DNA from: Rhynchopus euleeides
Taxonomy: Eukaryota; Euglenozoa; Diplonemea; Diplonemida; Diplonemidae
Direction of reading: 5' to 3'
Assembly: GCA_963210315.1 (NCBI GenBank)
Contig: OY723296.1
Coordinates: 1,054,001-1,118,000 of the forward strand
DNA length: 64,000 nucleotides
In this document: piece by piece, positions 9,621-20,112 of the stretch
How the letters are laid out: the number at the start of each line of letters is the position of its first letter
Numbering within the stretch: the stretch's first letter is position 1
Program-made: the position numbers and the translations under genes
The notes under the pieces: model-generated
Told to the model about the DNA's origin: nothing
Databases searched by the model: none
What the model saw: the letters and a program-made list of their open reading frames with translations, nothing else

Positions 9621-12600
9621 TCACAGGCGACCCCCACCTGCAGTGGCAGACAGCGGGAGGCCTGTCCCGCTGGTCCACTGCCGCATGTGGTCTGCTGATC
9701 GGAATAACGTCACAAGCTCTCGATATAACCTGCAAGACGGGATGGTGTGCATGGTACAACATGTGCGCAACTCTCCATACCCCCCTCTACAATAAAACAC
9801 CCCCACTCTGCCCCAAACTGGAAAAAAAAGGGCCAGCCCAATCCCCCCCCCCCTTTCTCTGCCAATCTCGTGAAAGGAGAGGGGCGACAGCAGATTCCTA
9901 GCTCTGGTTGGAGACCCTCCAACACACCCTTCGTCCCCAACATACCCGTGCTCTAACTCGAGGTCGCCTTCCATGCGTGCCATCTGGACATAGCTGACGA
10001 GGGTGTTCAGCTCCCCAGGCGTGTCCACTTCGAGGAGGTGCAGCTTGGACGCATCGCCTGTCAGTGAGGAGCGCAACACACGCCCCACGGCAAGCACGAA
10101 GGTGGTGTAGATGGCAACCACCCCGATGGAGGGGATCATGGATGCATTCCCGTTGGTGACACGGTCGTTCACCGCGAGCAGGTATGCCCCGAGTGACCCG
10201 GAGAAGTGCTGCTGCGCCTTGTCCGAGTCGTACGCCACCCTGCTGCAGAGGAGGGGTTCTTCGCTTGGTGTTGCGTGGATGCACGCCAGCTCGTCCTGCG
10301 AGAAGGGGAAGTCCCCAAGCCCGGTGATGCCCGACACGCCTGGCGGGTTGCCCCTCTGCAGCAGCGAGGCACATGACACAGTCCAATACGCAGCGTACGG
10401 CGAGTCGTGCACCAGGCCCAGGTCGCAGGAGATCCGGTTCGACACCCCGAGCTCCCCGTCGAAAAATTTCAGCTCCGACGCCCGGTTCAAAGCGACGGGG
10501 CTGTACATCAGGCTGAGCCGCACGGTGCGCTGCGTCCCATTCAGCACTGCGAGCATGCCATCTCTCTCGGGATCCGACAGCGTGTGCGACTGCCTCCCCG
10601 TCACCGCCTCCCAGGAGGGGGGCGCGAAGGGGCGGTGCAGCGTGACAGACGCCATCAACACCACGGGCAGGGTGCGGTTTGCAAGCCTATCTGCGAGGGT
10701 CGCCTTTGCCGCAGCAGGCACATCCCAGAGGGTCTGGCTCGCCTCCTGGAAGGACACCATCTGTGCGGTCCGCGTGCTTCCGTAGGCCAGCCCGAAACCC
10801 ACCAGGCTCTGCCGCGTCTTCTCCAACACAAGGTTCCAGTCCAGCGAGAGGGACAGCCCCTTGCCCTCCCTGCGAAGTTCCTGCAGGGTGCCGGCGATAT
10901 CCGGCATCTCACGGAGCCCTTCGTAGAGAGGCCCGAAGTTCTGATCCCCTGCATCGAGTGTCACCTGAAACCTCGCATCCGCGACGTAGTCCTCCGTGAG
11001 GGCAGGCCCGTAGCTGCTGTACCACAGCAGGGGGAAGAAGAGCAGCACGGAGAGCCCTGCGAGGAATGCGGCGCCCGACATGCATTTCCTGTGGAGGGGG
11101 AAGGCCTTGCCACCCCCGCCAGTCTCTTCGTAGAGCAGGCGGGTGTCCTCCTTGTCGCAGAGGCAGACGTGCAGCTCGTGGGTGATGTCCTCCAGGCGGA
11201 GCCAGTAGGAAAGCTTCAGCGATGTCTTGGTGAATGTCCAATCCAGCACCGACCGGAACTCAAAGAGGAAGGGGACCCCTCGGTAGACCGTATAGAGGTA
11301 ATACCACGGCGCGGAGTATCTCCCGGAGAAGAAGTGCGGCTGGATCAGATCCGGGTATCCCAACCTGATCTGGAGTGCGGAGATTGCGAGGTAGAGCAGC
11401 TTCAACCCGCTGTAGATCTCGAGCACCAAATTGGGCCGCATCGTCTGGGCTGCCTTCCAACGGGCGAGATAGGTTTGCCCCACAACTGACCCATAGCGTT
11501 CCATATGGACATAACACCACCCGAGGTAGAAGCTGAGGTAGAGACATGTCAGGACAGCGTGGAAGGCGGCTTTCGCCTGGAGGGATCTAAGGAGGTAGAC
11601 TGTTCTGTCTGCAATCATGAAGAGGAATTGCACGAAGAGGATGAGGACCAGGACCCCCGGGAGGAGGTTGTTCTTTATAGACTCCGCGATGCTGTCGTTG
11701 GACCCGATCAGCGCGGGGAACCCCGCGAGGGTGACAATCCACGACGCCATGTCGGTGACAAACGCCGGGGCGTAGAGATCCGCCCCGGTCTTCGCGCTGA
11801 CGTTCACCAGACCCCGCCATAGGTTCCTCCCCTGCCGGCTCAGCCAGGCAGGGATGACGCAGGCCCTGGCTTGGGTGGCGGACTGCACGGCAGCGCCTCC
11901 CAGAGCACGCCCCCCGCTCACCCGGACACCGCCCCACATGGCGAGGCGGTGGGGCCCCCCGCGCATCCCAGCGGACAGCTCTGGGATGCCCGCGGCATAG
12001 GTTGGGCTGCTGCTGCTGCTGCCGCCCGCCGCAGGCGGCTGTGCTGCAAACCGGGCTCCGCCCGCCACACCCCCGACATGGATGTTCTCGCTCAGCCTGT
12101 CGCAGGGCTCGGAGAGGCCCAGGCCTCCGCCCATGGTGGAGGCGAGGGGGACACCACCCGGGCCTGATGCCTGCATTCTCCGTTTGGCACACCCCACGTG
12201 GGTGCAGTGCGTCACAGGGAGATACCTCCCGTTGCGGATGTCGAAGGTGCGCCACAGCCCCCAGACGTGAACCAGGCAGTGCCTGTGGAACATCAGGAGC
12301 GTGAGGAGGAGGATTTCCCACCCGGCGAATTGGGCCAGCGAGAAGTCCCCCGGCTGCATCACGTTGCGCCATCCGAAGGTGAGCAGCATCGGTGGACCCG
12401 GGAGGGGCACCTTGCGGCGGAGGGTAAAGGAGAGAAGGACCGCCTTAGCCACAACCAGGATTTGGTAGTACCGCAGCATCAGCCTCCAGTAGCCCCTTTC
12501 GGGGAATGGGGAGGAGCACATGGCATAGAGGAAAACGGTCGCGATAGGTAGGAGGGTTGCGATGCAGGGGTTGACCAGGAAGTGGAAGGCGGTCACAATG

Positions 12601-15600
12601 TATACAGTCTCCGCACCGAGGGAGCTGACAACCCGGAATGCGACTCGGGATAATGTGTGGAACCACCCGGATGTTGCAACCCACGACTGAACCGACGCGG
12701 CAGATGCATCGCTGTAGGTGTAAGACAGAATAAAGGAGAGAAACTCCTCTGCCCGCTGCGGGGGCTCCGCCGCGGGGAGGGATGCCGCAGAGTGGATCGG
12801 CGAGACAGTCTCCTCCGGAGGAAGCCCTGGGGAGATCTCGCTCGCCCTCCAGGTGTTGAACAGCGAGGGGGGAGGTGTCGAGGCGACCTTTGGCGTCTCA
12901 CCCCGGAGGAGCTTCCGCCACGCCTTGTTGAGGTCTGCCTTCTTCAGCTGCAGCTCGGAGAGGGCGTCGCGACGTGCCTCGCGCTGCGCTGCGGCCTTGG
13001 CATACCCTGCCTCGGACAGATCCTTCTTCTCCGCTGCAATCCGAGCCCCCTCCCGCTGCGCCCGGAGGCGTTGCTTGTGAATCTCCAGCAGGACATGCCC
13101 CCAATAAGGCGAATCCATCACCCGGCCCCACTTCCACAGGAGCCCCGCGAGGAGCAACGCCGGAAAACGGTTGGGGCTCACCTCCTCCACAGCCCATGTT
13201 GGGAGGATGCCCACACCGCTGACCCACCAGTAGAGCAGCAGCGCGCTGTAGAGGTAGTAAGACACCTGCCAGGCGGAGGAGCCCAGCCAGACGATATCAG
13301 GCATTGCGGCAAAGGCGTAGACAGCGTAGGCGATGCGGAGTACCTGCGAGACAGCTAAGGGCTGGGCAGCTGCGGAGAAGGATGTGGACCCCCCGCTGAT
13401 CAGCGGCGGGGCATCCCCGGTGGAGGCTGGCTGGTGGGGCCTCCCAGGTGGGGTGGATCCGTCAGACTCGGAGGCGCCAGGGAGGTTTGTGGAGTTGGCT
13501 TCAAACGCGCGGCGGATTTTCCGCCCGGCGTGCCTCCCAGAGCGGATGGTGGCGTAGGGTGGTGGGGGTGGTGGTGGCAGCTGCCCCAGAGCAGATATCC
13601 CCGACAGCCTGTTCCCAGGGGGTGGTGGAGGGGATAGCGGTGGGTTCGGTGGCATGGACTGCTGCGTGCCGCCATAAGAAAGGGCCTGCTGCATCGCCTC
13701 GGCGTGCGGCTGTGGCGGCGAAGAAGCCCGGGTGGTGAGGGGCGACCCAGCTGAGGTGTACTGCCACGAATGGGATGCCCCGTCGATAAACACGCCTGCC
13801 ATCAGCGCGTAGGGGACGAGGGAAACGCAGAGGAGCACCGATGGGTAATACCAAAACTCGGGCCCCCTGTTGTGCTGCGGGTGCAGCGGCTGACGGTGTG
13901 GGTGCTGTGTGTTGGAGGGCGAAGCACCACAGCTGCTGGCGGGGGCAGTGTTTGCAGGGTGATCGCTGCCAAACCGAGGTGTCCTGGCGCGGGTTGTGTC
14001 GAAGCTCTCCCTGAGCCAGGCTGTGATATCAGAAAATCGCTTTGGGGTCGACGCAGAAGCCCCAAACCTCCCAGGGGTAGTGTCACCCGGATGGTGCTGC
14101 TGCGTCTGTGCCGAGGGCAACTCCAACGTGGCATGGGGGAGCAGCACTGTGCTCTCGTCCTCCGAATCTGACATCTCGATCCGCGGGGTAGTGACCCTCA
14201 CTCCGGAGGAGGCTGCCACGGCAGGGAAGGCGGTCGGGTCGAGCCCACTCCTTGCACTCCGGTTGCCACCGTAGCAGGCGGGGAGCGTGAAGGAGAGGTT
14301 GGGCACCTCACCCACCGCTGTGTTAGCAAAGGATGACTTCCCCGAGGCGTACAGCGTGGGGGAGGACAGCGGGACGCACTCCAGGAGGCGCCGCATGGCT
14401 GCCTTCCCCTCGAACCCCTCGAGGGCGCGGCTGATCTCCGCCTTCCGGGAGACCAGCGTGTTGGAGTACCCCTCCTTGAACCCCTCGTCCACCAGGGCCT
14501 GGTCCACCTCTGCCTGGCGGAAGAACATCTCCTTCACCACAACGTTCACCGCGGTCAGCATGGATGCGATGAACGCAGTTCCATACTGCAGGGCGACCTG
14601 CCCCAGGGTGGGGTCAGCCCCGGATATGGCATATGAGGCGAACCCCATGAAGACACAGTAGGTAAACAGGAGTGTGCTGCAACGGGTGCTTCTCATGAAG
14701 GAGGATCTCCCGAGGAAGCATGAGAGGATTAGCATGCCTAACGCGACAACAGCGAGGCTGGTGGGAACCACGAGGGTTGTGCAGGCGAGGGTGAGGAGGA
14801 AGAGTTCGTAGAGCACGGAGGAGGCAAAGAGGTGGTAGTCGAGATCGGAAGGGGAGGAGAGCCACGTCGCAGAGTCTGATCCCGACGAGATGGAGGAGAT
14901 GTCTGCGTCGGAGGTCCCTCCGAGGTCGGGGTTGCGGAATCTCGCCACTGCGTGGACCCAGGCCCATCTGTCAAGCAGGGCGAGCGTCAGGATGATGAAG
15001 TGTGGGTATAGCTCACTCAGTCGGATCTCCCTTGCGACAATCGATGCGATATACTCCGTGGTCCGGTCGGAATCATCTGCGACAAACACATTCCACGTCT
15101 CGGAGAAGGGCATAGAGAGGAACCCCGACCTCGCCGGAAAAACCAGGAGATGCAGGAGAACCAACGACGGCACGGCAACCCCAAGCCAGGTAAACCTCCA
15201 AAGCTTCGCCCCCCTCCCCGAAACCCACTGGTATGCCCCGATGCATCTCGGCAGGGATGTGATACAACCCAGCATATAATATATAGCGCCTGACACAGTG
15301 CCCGAGAGGGGCCCCGTCACACTCACACCGAGGAGGGCGATGGGGACAATCACACCGCTGATCGCGATGACCCCCCACGGAGGGGCTCGGATGGATTCGA
15401 GTGTCCCTCGTTTGGCCTGCGCGCAGAAGAGGAGGCTGGTGGTGACCCACAGGGCTTCTGGCGAGATGGAGTTGGCTGTCTGAGGCATGCCAAGAGTGGA
15501 GCGGAGGGCTCCTATGGGGCCGCGGAGGAGCCAGGAGAGGGGTGGAGTGTCGAGGGTCGTGTCGCTGATGCGTGCGGTTTGGAACAGGACTGCAACCACG

Positions 15601-17630
15601 AGGCAGGTGCATGCTGCAAGGCTGAGGAACCTCCGCGACTCAGAGGTGTCCATTCCACAGGCAGCCCAGGCGCCAAGGGAGAAAAGCACGATACCCAAGG
15701 CGGGGAGCAGCCCATGCGATGTCGCGGGGTTAAACGCAACCCCGAGCAGCACGGTGATGGAGAAGAGCATCAGCGGGGTCCCCCAGCGCACCTCCTCCTC
15801 CTCCTCATCACCGCCCTCCTCCGTCCTTTCTTCCTCCTTCGCCTTCTCCACGCCACCCCGGATGGGTGGTGAGGAGAAGGCAAGCCTTGTGTGCAGGAGC
15901 CACGCCCCCACCCCGTTGATGGCGAATAGCATAGCCATGCCGGCGCGCGAAGGGCTTGTGATGAGGCTGAGGAGGAGGTAGCTCGTCTGGCCCGGCTGGG
16001 GTGTCCAGGAGGAGTAGATTGCGGAGGGTGCTGCGAAGAGGGCGTAGCTTGTGACAACCGCGGCTTGGGTCAGGAGGAGGAGGGTCTTCCACCGGGCCAC
16101 CCCGGGGGCGGGGTGGAAGAGGGCGTTGGCGGCGGCGAGGAACACCGCGGTGTGGAGGAGGTTGGGTTCCCCGGCACACCAGATGGCGCCGAGGGCGGCT
16201 GCGATGCAGCCCTTCAGGGCGGGCACCGCCCTTGGGTCCGGGTTGGCGCAACCCACAAACAGCATCTCCCCTCGGGGGGGCGCCGCGCCTGTCTGCTGCT
16301 GCCTGGGCAGCAGCGGGGTGCCTTCCCCCTCCCGACGGTGCGGCGCAGCCGCACCCCCGCGGCGGTGGCGGGTTGCGAGGGCAGCCGCAGCAAGCAGCAG
16401 CGCCGCTGCGATGCATCCCCACATGCCTGCCAGGTCCGCCTCCGGGGTTGCGTGCGGTGGGGGTTGTGGGGGTGTTGCAGGGGCCGCGGGTGCCGCAGCC
16501 TCGACCTGGATCCACCGGATGCTCTGGGAGTGGCGGAAGGTGACCCACGCGGTGTGGGCGAAGCACACCCCTGCGGCGTAGAGCAGGAGCTGGGGGGACC
16601 TGCCGTTCCCATTGAGTGTGTTGCAGGCGGCGAGCAGCGCCAGCACCCCCAGCGGCGAGGGGTACGCCAGGGCTGCGGCAAGCGCAGCCCCCACCATCGC
16701 ACCCGCCAGCAGCGCGGGGCGCGGATCCGCCGCAGGGGTGGTCCGCGCGGCGAAACGCGCCGCGATGGCAAACACCGACCCCAGGTGCAGCACCGCAGGG
16801 GTCAGGCCCAGCCCACAGGGCGGCAGGGGGTATCCCAGCCACCCCTGCTGGCCTGCAGTGCTGCCGATGCCTGCTGCTGCTGCTGCGGCAGGGGTTGCGG
16901 GGTCTGCCGGGCTGCAGACATCCATAATACTCCCATCAGCCGACCCCACCTCCGAACGGTAGCAGAAGTAGCAGAAGAGGAGCCCTGCGGAGTACAGCCC
17001 TGCCGCAGCGGAGAAGCGCGTTGAGACCTCCCCACGCGACAGGCAGTGGAGGTGCAGGGCGAATGCCGCGCAGAAGGGCACGGTGCAGATCCCGGGGTTT
17101 GTCGCAAAGCACACACCCAGGAGGAGAGCCGCGAGGATCTGGCTCTGGGGGCGCTGGCTGTGGTGTGCCGATATGCCTGTGAAGGCGGTGATGGCCAGAG
17201 CGGAGGAGATGAGGATCTCGGGGAGGAAGGCGGTGGGGTTGGCGGTCCCCTCGTGGAGGGAGGTATATGCGGCAAAGGCGGCGGGGATGGAGGCGGCGGC
17301 TGCGGCGGCGCAGCGGGTCATCTCGAAGAGGGAGGCTATAAAGCAGATGAGGAGCACCACGGCGCTGCTGAGGTTGCCGCGGAAGAAGCAGCTGACGGCT
17401 GCCCCGGTGACCAACAGCTCCAGGAGAGCGTGGCAGGACACCTCAAAGGCATCCGAGGCTGAGACGGTGGCGCTGCCTATGCTCCCCAGGCAGCCTCCAG
17501 GGGTGGCGTCTGTGCGGCGTGCAGTGCTCCCATCCTGTTGGAGTGGTTGAGCATCGACAGTCCCATAACCCTGTGTCAGCGGCTGGTGGCAATGTCGCTG
17601 TGCGACGGATGCATCGGACCCGCCATCCAT
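9621..17630 (-). CDS. Piezo-type mechanosensitive cation channel (two exons)
   Basis: Exon 1 17630-9946, intron 9945-9730 (GTATGT...TTGCAG), exon 2 9729-9621, giving 2,597 residues. The protein is polytopic over most of its length, as in Piezo blade repeats, with Pro-rich cytosolic loops around residues 1240-1400. The family signature P-F-x2-E-x6-W is present as PFLFEFRSVLDW starting at residue 2120, followed by the W-x-x-x-EDI anchor-region motif (WLRLEDI). A soluble extracellular cap-like region follows, then the pore helix-like segment (SIGVVAIYTTFVLAVGRVLR) and the conserved tail, which after splicing reads DLELEHGLYRELVTLFRS and ends near RQWTSG. The splice is well supported because the last exon restores the family C-terminus. 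Expected role: a trimeric plasma-membrane cation channel opened by membrane tension. ATG at 17630 is the first in the frame; the extreme N-terminus is uncertain. Confidence 0.9.
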   Translation of the reverse strand: MDGGSDASVAQRHCHQPLTQGYGTVDAQPLQQDGSTARRTDATPGGCLGSIGSATVSASDAFEVSCHALLELLVTGAAVSCFFRGNLSSAVVLLICFIASLFEMTRCAAAAAASIPAAFAAYTSLHEGTANPTAFLPEILISSALAITAFTGISAHHSQRPQSQILAALLLGVCFATNPGICTVPFCAAFALHLHCLSRGEVSTRFSAAAGLYSAGLLFCYFCYRSEVGSADGSIMDVCSPADPATPAAAAAAGIGSTAGQQGWLGYPLPPCGLGLTPAVLHLGSVFAIAARFAARTTPAADPRPALLAGAMVGAALAAALAYPSPLGVLALLAACNTLNGNGRSPQLLLYAAGVCFAHTAWVTFRHSQSIRWIQVEAAAPAAPATPPQPPPHATPEADLAGMWGCIAAALLLAAAALATRHRRGGAAAPHRREGEGTPLLPRQQQTGAAPPRGEMLFVGCANPDPRAVPALKGCIAAALGAIWCAGEPNLLHTAVFLAAANALFHPAPGVARWKTLLLLTQAAVVTSYALFAAPSAIYSSWTPQPGQTSYLLLSLITSPSRAGMAMLFAINGVGAWLLHTRLAFSSPPIRGGVEKAKEEERTEEGGDEEEEEVRWGTPLMLFSITVLLGVAFNPATSHGLLPALGIVLFSLGAWAACGMDTSESRRFLSLAACTCLVVAVLFQTARISDTTLDTPPLSWLLRGPIGALRSTLGMPQTANSISPEALWVTTSLLFCAQAKRGTLESIRAPPWGVIAISGVIVPIALLGVSVTGPLSGTVSGAIYYMLGCITSLPRCIGAYQWVSGRGAKLWRFTWLGVAVPSLVLLHLLVFPARSGFLSMPFSETWNVFVADDSDRTTEYIASIVAREIRLSELYPHFIILTLALLDRWAWVHAVARFRNPDLGGTSDADISSISSGSDSATWLSSPSDLDYHLFASSVLYELFLLTLACTTLVVPTSLAVVALGMLILSCFLGRSSFMRSTRCSTLLFTYCVFMGFASYAISGADPTLGQVALQYGTAFIASMLTAVNVVVKEMFFRQAEVDQALVDEGFKEGYSNTLVSRKAEISRALEGFEGKAAMRRLLECVPLSSPTLYASGKSSFANTAVGEVPNLSFTLPACYGGNRSARSGLDPTAFPAVAASSGVRVTTPRIEMSDSEDESTVLLPHATLELPSAQTQQHHPGDTTPGRFGASASTPKRFSDITAWLRESFDTTRARTPRFGSDHPANTAPASSCGASPSNTQHPHRQPLHPQHNRGPEFWYYPSVLLCVSLVPYALMAGVFIDGASHSWQYTSAGSPLTTRASSPPQPHAEAMQQALSYGGTQQSMPPNPPLSPPPPPGNRLSGISALGQLPPPPPPPYATIRSGRHAGRKIRRAFEANSTNLPGASESDGSTPPGRPHQPASTGDAPPLISGGSTSFSAAAQPLAVSQVLRIAYAVYAFAAMPDIVWLGSSAWQVSYYLYSALLLYWWVSGVGILPTWAVEEVSPNRFPALLLAGLLWKWGRVMDSPYWGHVLLEIHKQRLRAQREGARIAAEKKDLSEAGYAKAAAQREARRDALSELQLKKADLNKAWRKLLRGETPKVASTPPPSLFNTWRASEISPGLPPEETVSPIHSAASLPAAEPPQRAEEFLSFILSYTYSDASAASVQSWVATSGWFHTLSRVAFRVVSSLGAETVYIVTAFHFLVNPCIATLLPIATVFLYAMCSSPFPERGYWRLMLRYYQILVVAKAVLLSFTLRRKVPLPGPPMLLTFGWRNVMQPGDFSLAQFAGWEILLLTLLMFHRHCLVHVWGLWRTFDIRNGRYLPVTHCTHVGCAKRRMQASGPGGVPLASTMGGGLGLSEPCDRLSENIHVGGVAGGARFAAQPPAAGGSSSSSPTYAAGIPELSAGMRGGPHRLAMWGGVRVSGGRALGGAAVQSATQARACVIPAWLSRQGRNLWRGLVNVSAKTGADLYAPAFVTDMASWIVTLAGFPALIGSNDSIAESIKNNLLPGVLVLILFVQFLFMIADRTVYLLRSLQAKAAFHAVLTCLYLSFYLGWCYVHMERYGSVVGQTYLARWKAAQTMRPNLVLEIYSGLKLLYLAISALQIRLGYPDLIQPHFFSGRYSAPWYYLYTVYRGVPFLFEFRSVLDWTFTKTSLKLSYWLRLEDITHELHVCLCDKEDTRLLYEETGGGGKAFPLHRKCMSGAAFLAGLSVLLFFPLLWYSSYGPALTEDYVADARFQVTLDAGDQNFGPLYEGLREMPDIAGTLQELRREGKGLSLSLDWNLVLEKTRQSLVGFGLAYGSTRTAQMVSFQEASQTLWDVPAAAKATLADRLANRTLPVVLMASVTLHRPFAPPSWEAVTGRQSHTLSDPERDGMLAVLNGTQRTVRLSLMYSPVALNRASELKFFDGELGVSNRISCDLGLVHDSPYAAYWTVSCASLLQRGNPPGVSGITGLGDFPFSQDELACIHATPSEEPLLCSRVAYDSDKAQQHFSGSLGAYLLAVNDRVTNGNASMIPSIGVVAIYTTFVLAVGRVLRSSLTGDASKLHLLEVDTPGELNTLVSYVQMARMEGDLELEHGYVGDEGCVGGSPTRARNLLSPLSFHEIGRERGGGIGLALFFPVWGRVGVFYCRGGYGELRTCCTMHTIPSCRLYRELVTLFRSADHMRQWTSGTGLPLSATAGGGRL

Positions 17631-17770
17631 CGGGGGTGGGGAGGGTTGGGGGGTGGGGGTGGGGGGGTGGGGTGGACTCGCTGTGTTCGGCAGGGAAGGC
17701 TATGCGCCTCCCCTCGTCTTATCCCTCTCCCCCTCCCCTTCTCCCACCCCTTCTTCCTGCAGGGGAGGGG
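17631..17770. other. Piezo 5' flank
   Basis: Only about 140 bp separates the chosen Piezo start from the pentanucleotide array. It contains G-runs (about 17635-17675) and a C/T-rich tract (17706-17760). No TATA-like motif is obvious. If the start codon is right, the core promoter is either here or inside the microsatellite. Confidence 0.4.
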
Positions 17771-19415
17771 GTAGTGTAGTGTAGTGTAGTGTAGTGTAGT
17801 GTAGTGTAGTGTAGTGTAGTGTAGTGTAGTGTAGTGTAGTGTAGTGTAGTGTAGTGTAGTGTAGTGTAGTGTAGTGTAGTGTAGTGTAGTGTAGTGTAGT
17901 GTAGTGTAGTGTAGTGTAGTGTAGTGTAGTGTAGTGTAGTGTAGTGTAGTGTAGTGTAGTGTAGTGTAGTGTAGTGTAGTGTAGTGTAGTGTAGTGTAGT
18001 GTAGTGTAGTGTAGTGTAGTGTAGTGTAGTGTAGTGTAGTGTAGTGTAGTGTAGTGTAGTGTAGTGTAGTGTAGTGTAGTGTAGTGTAGTGTAGTGTAGT
18101 GTAGTGTAGTGTAGTGTAGTGTAGTGTAGTGTAGTGTAGTGTAGTGTAGTGTAGTGTAGTGTAGTGTAGTGTAGTGTAGTGTAGTGTAGTGTAGTGTAGT
18201 GTAGTGTAGTGTAGTGTAGTGTAGTGTAGTGTAGTGTAGTGTAGTGTAGTGTAGTGTAGTGTAGTGTAGTGTAGTGTAGTGTAGTGTAGTGTAGTGTAGT
18301 GTAGTGTAGTGTAGTGTAGTGTAGTGTAGTGTAGTGTAGTGTAGTGTAGTGTAGTGTAGTGTAGTGTAGTGTAGTGTAGTGTAGTGTAGTGTAGTGTAGT
18401 GTAGTGTAGTGTAGTGTAGTGTAGTGTAGTGTAGTGTAGTGTAGTGTAGTGTAGTGTAGTGTAGTGTAGTGTAGTGTAGTGTAGTGTAGTGTAGTGTAGT
18501 GTAGTGTAGTGTAGTGTAGTGTAGTGTAGTGTAGTGTAGTGTAGTGTAGTGTAGTGTAGTGTAGTGTAGTGTAGTGTAGTGTAGTGTAGTGTAGTGTAGT
18601 GTAGTGTAGTGTAGTGTAGTGTAGTGTAGTGTAGTGTAGTGTAGTGTAGTGTAGTGTAGTGTAGTGTAGTGTAGTGTAGTGTAGTGTAGTGTAGTGTAGT
18701 GTAGTGTAGTGTAGTGTAGTGTAGTGTAGTGTAGTGTAGTGTAGTGTAGTGTAGTGTAGTGTAGTGTAGTGTAGTGTAGTGTAGTGTAGTGTAGTGTAGT
18801 GTAGTGTAGTGTAGTGTAGTGTAGTGTAGTGTAGTGTAGTGTAGTGTAGTGTAGTGTAGTGTAGTGTAGTGTAGTGTAGTGTAGTGTAGTGTAGTGTAGT
18901 GTAGTGTAGTGTAGTGTAGTGTAGTGTAGTGTAGTGTAGTGTAGTGTAGTGTAGTGTAGTGTAGTGTAGTGTAGTGTAGTGTAGTGTAGTGTAGTGTAGT
19001 GTAGTGTAGTGTAGTGTAGTGTAGTGTAGTGTAGTGTAGTGTAGTGTAGTGTAGTGTAGTGTAGTGTAGTGTAGTGTAGTGTAGTGTAGTGTAGTGTAGT
19101 GTAGTGTAGTGTAGTGTAGTGTAGTGTAGTGTAGTGTAGTGTAGTGTAGTGTAGTGTAGTGTAGTGTAGTGTAGTGTAGTGTAGTGTAGTGTAGTGTAGT
19201 GTAGTGTAGTGTAGTGTAGTGTAGTGTAGTGTAGTGTAGTGTAGTGTAGTGTAGTGTAGTGTAGTGTAGTGTAGTGTAGTGTAGTGTAGTGTAGTGTAGT
19301 GTAGTGTAGTGTAGTGTAGTGTAGTGTAGTGTAGTGTAGTGTAGTGTAGTGTAGTGTAGTGTAGTGTAGTGTAGTGTAGTGTAGTGTAGTGTAGTGTAGT
19401 GTAGTGTAGTGTAGT
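17771..19415. repeat. perfect (GTAGT)n microsatellite, 329 copies
   Basis: The 1,645-bp run is a perfect pentanucleotide array on the plus strand. Because 15 bases equal three units it stays open on the minus strand and would translate as repeated LHYTT, but there is no sign that it is coding. It starts 140 bp upstream of Piezo. Confidence 0.97.
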
Positions 19416-19570
19416 GCAGTGAAGTGCAGTGAAGTGCAGTGAAGTGCAGTGAAGTGCAGTGAAGTGCAGTGAAGTGCAGTGAAGTGCAGTGAAGTGCAGT
19501 GAAGTGCAGTGAAGTGCAGTGAAGTGCAGTGAAGTGCAGTGAAGTGCAGTGAAGTGCAGTGAAGTGCAGT
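19416..19570. repeat. (GCAGTGAAGT)n array, proximal block
   Basis: It is directly continuous with the GTAGT array and consists of 31 pentamers alternating GCAGT and GAAGT. The 10-bp unit can be derived from two GTAGT units by one substitution each. The switch is abrupt, with no mixed zone. Confidence 0.95.
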
Positions 19571-20112
19571 CAGGTCCTGGGCAAGACGTTAAACTACCTG
19601 GGAGGGCTTCCCCAGACCATGACGGGTGCTTGCACCAGGAGTTTGAAACAGCCACTCATGCCTTGCGATGCTCAAGTGCCTGCTGGACCCCTATGTCCTT
19701 CAGGCCCCAAAGCAGGCAACGATATGGGAGCAACCTAACAGGGGAGGTGAAGAGGGCACGGGTCTTAGCCTGATGACACACTGCAACCTCAAGGTGACTG
19801 GCGACACCTCTCCCACAGTCTGCGGCGACTCTGCCGTGGCGACAAGGCTTCCTGTCATGGGAGATCGCTGCGTGGATCAACGTGGCACCACCCGTGTGCT
19901 CGGCAGGTTGTTTCGGCACCTGTTTTCTCCGTGTCATGCTTTTCGTGAGCGTGTCAGGGATGTTGGCACACGCTGGGGAGGGTTTCACATGATGACATAA
20001 CATATATCAGAAGCACACACCCACGTGGCGCTGTCCTTGGCAGGACTTTGAAAGTGCCGCCTTGATATCCTTGTTGGATAGAACCCTCATATCACACCCT
20101 CAATCAGCTGAC
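19571..20112. other. unique 542-bp segment between two identical-unit arrays
   Basis: Non-repetitive sequence between the two GCAGTGAAGT blocks. Short frames exist on both strands, none recognisable. It may be an insertion that split one array; I could not find clear terminal inverted repeats or target duplications at its edges. Confidence 0.5.

Noticed and set aside
17700-19655. 651-codon minus-strand frame of LHYTT repeats
   Set aside because: It is a translation of the GTAGT microsatellite; a 5-bp unit stays open if it contains no stop in that frame. No other coding evidence.
19620-20003. Minus-strand frame with a vague resemblance to the end of a non-LTR reverse transcriptase
   Set aside because: No catalytic motif, short, and the resemblance is a few residues only.
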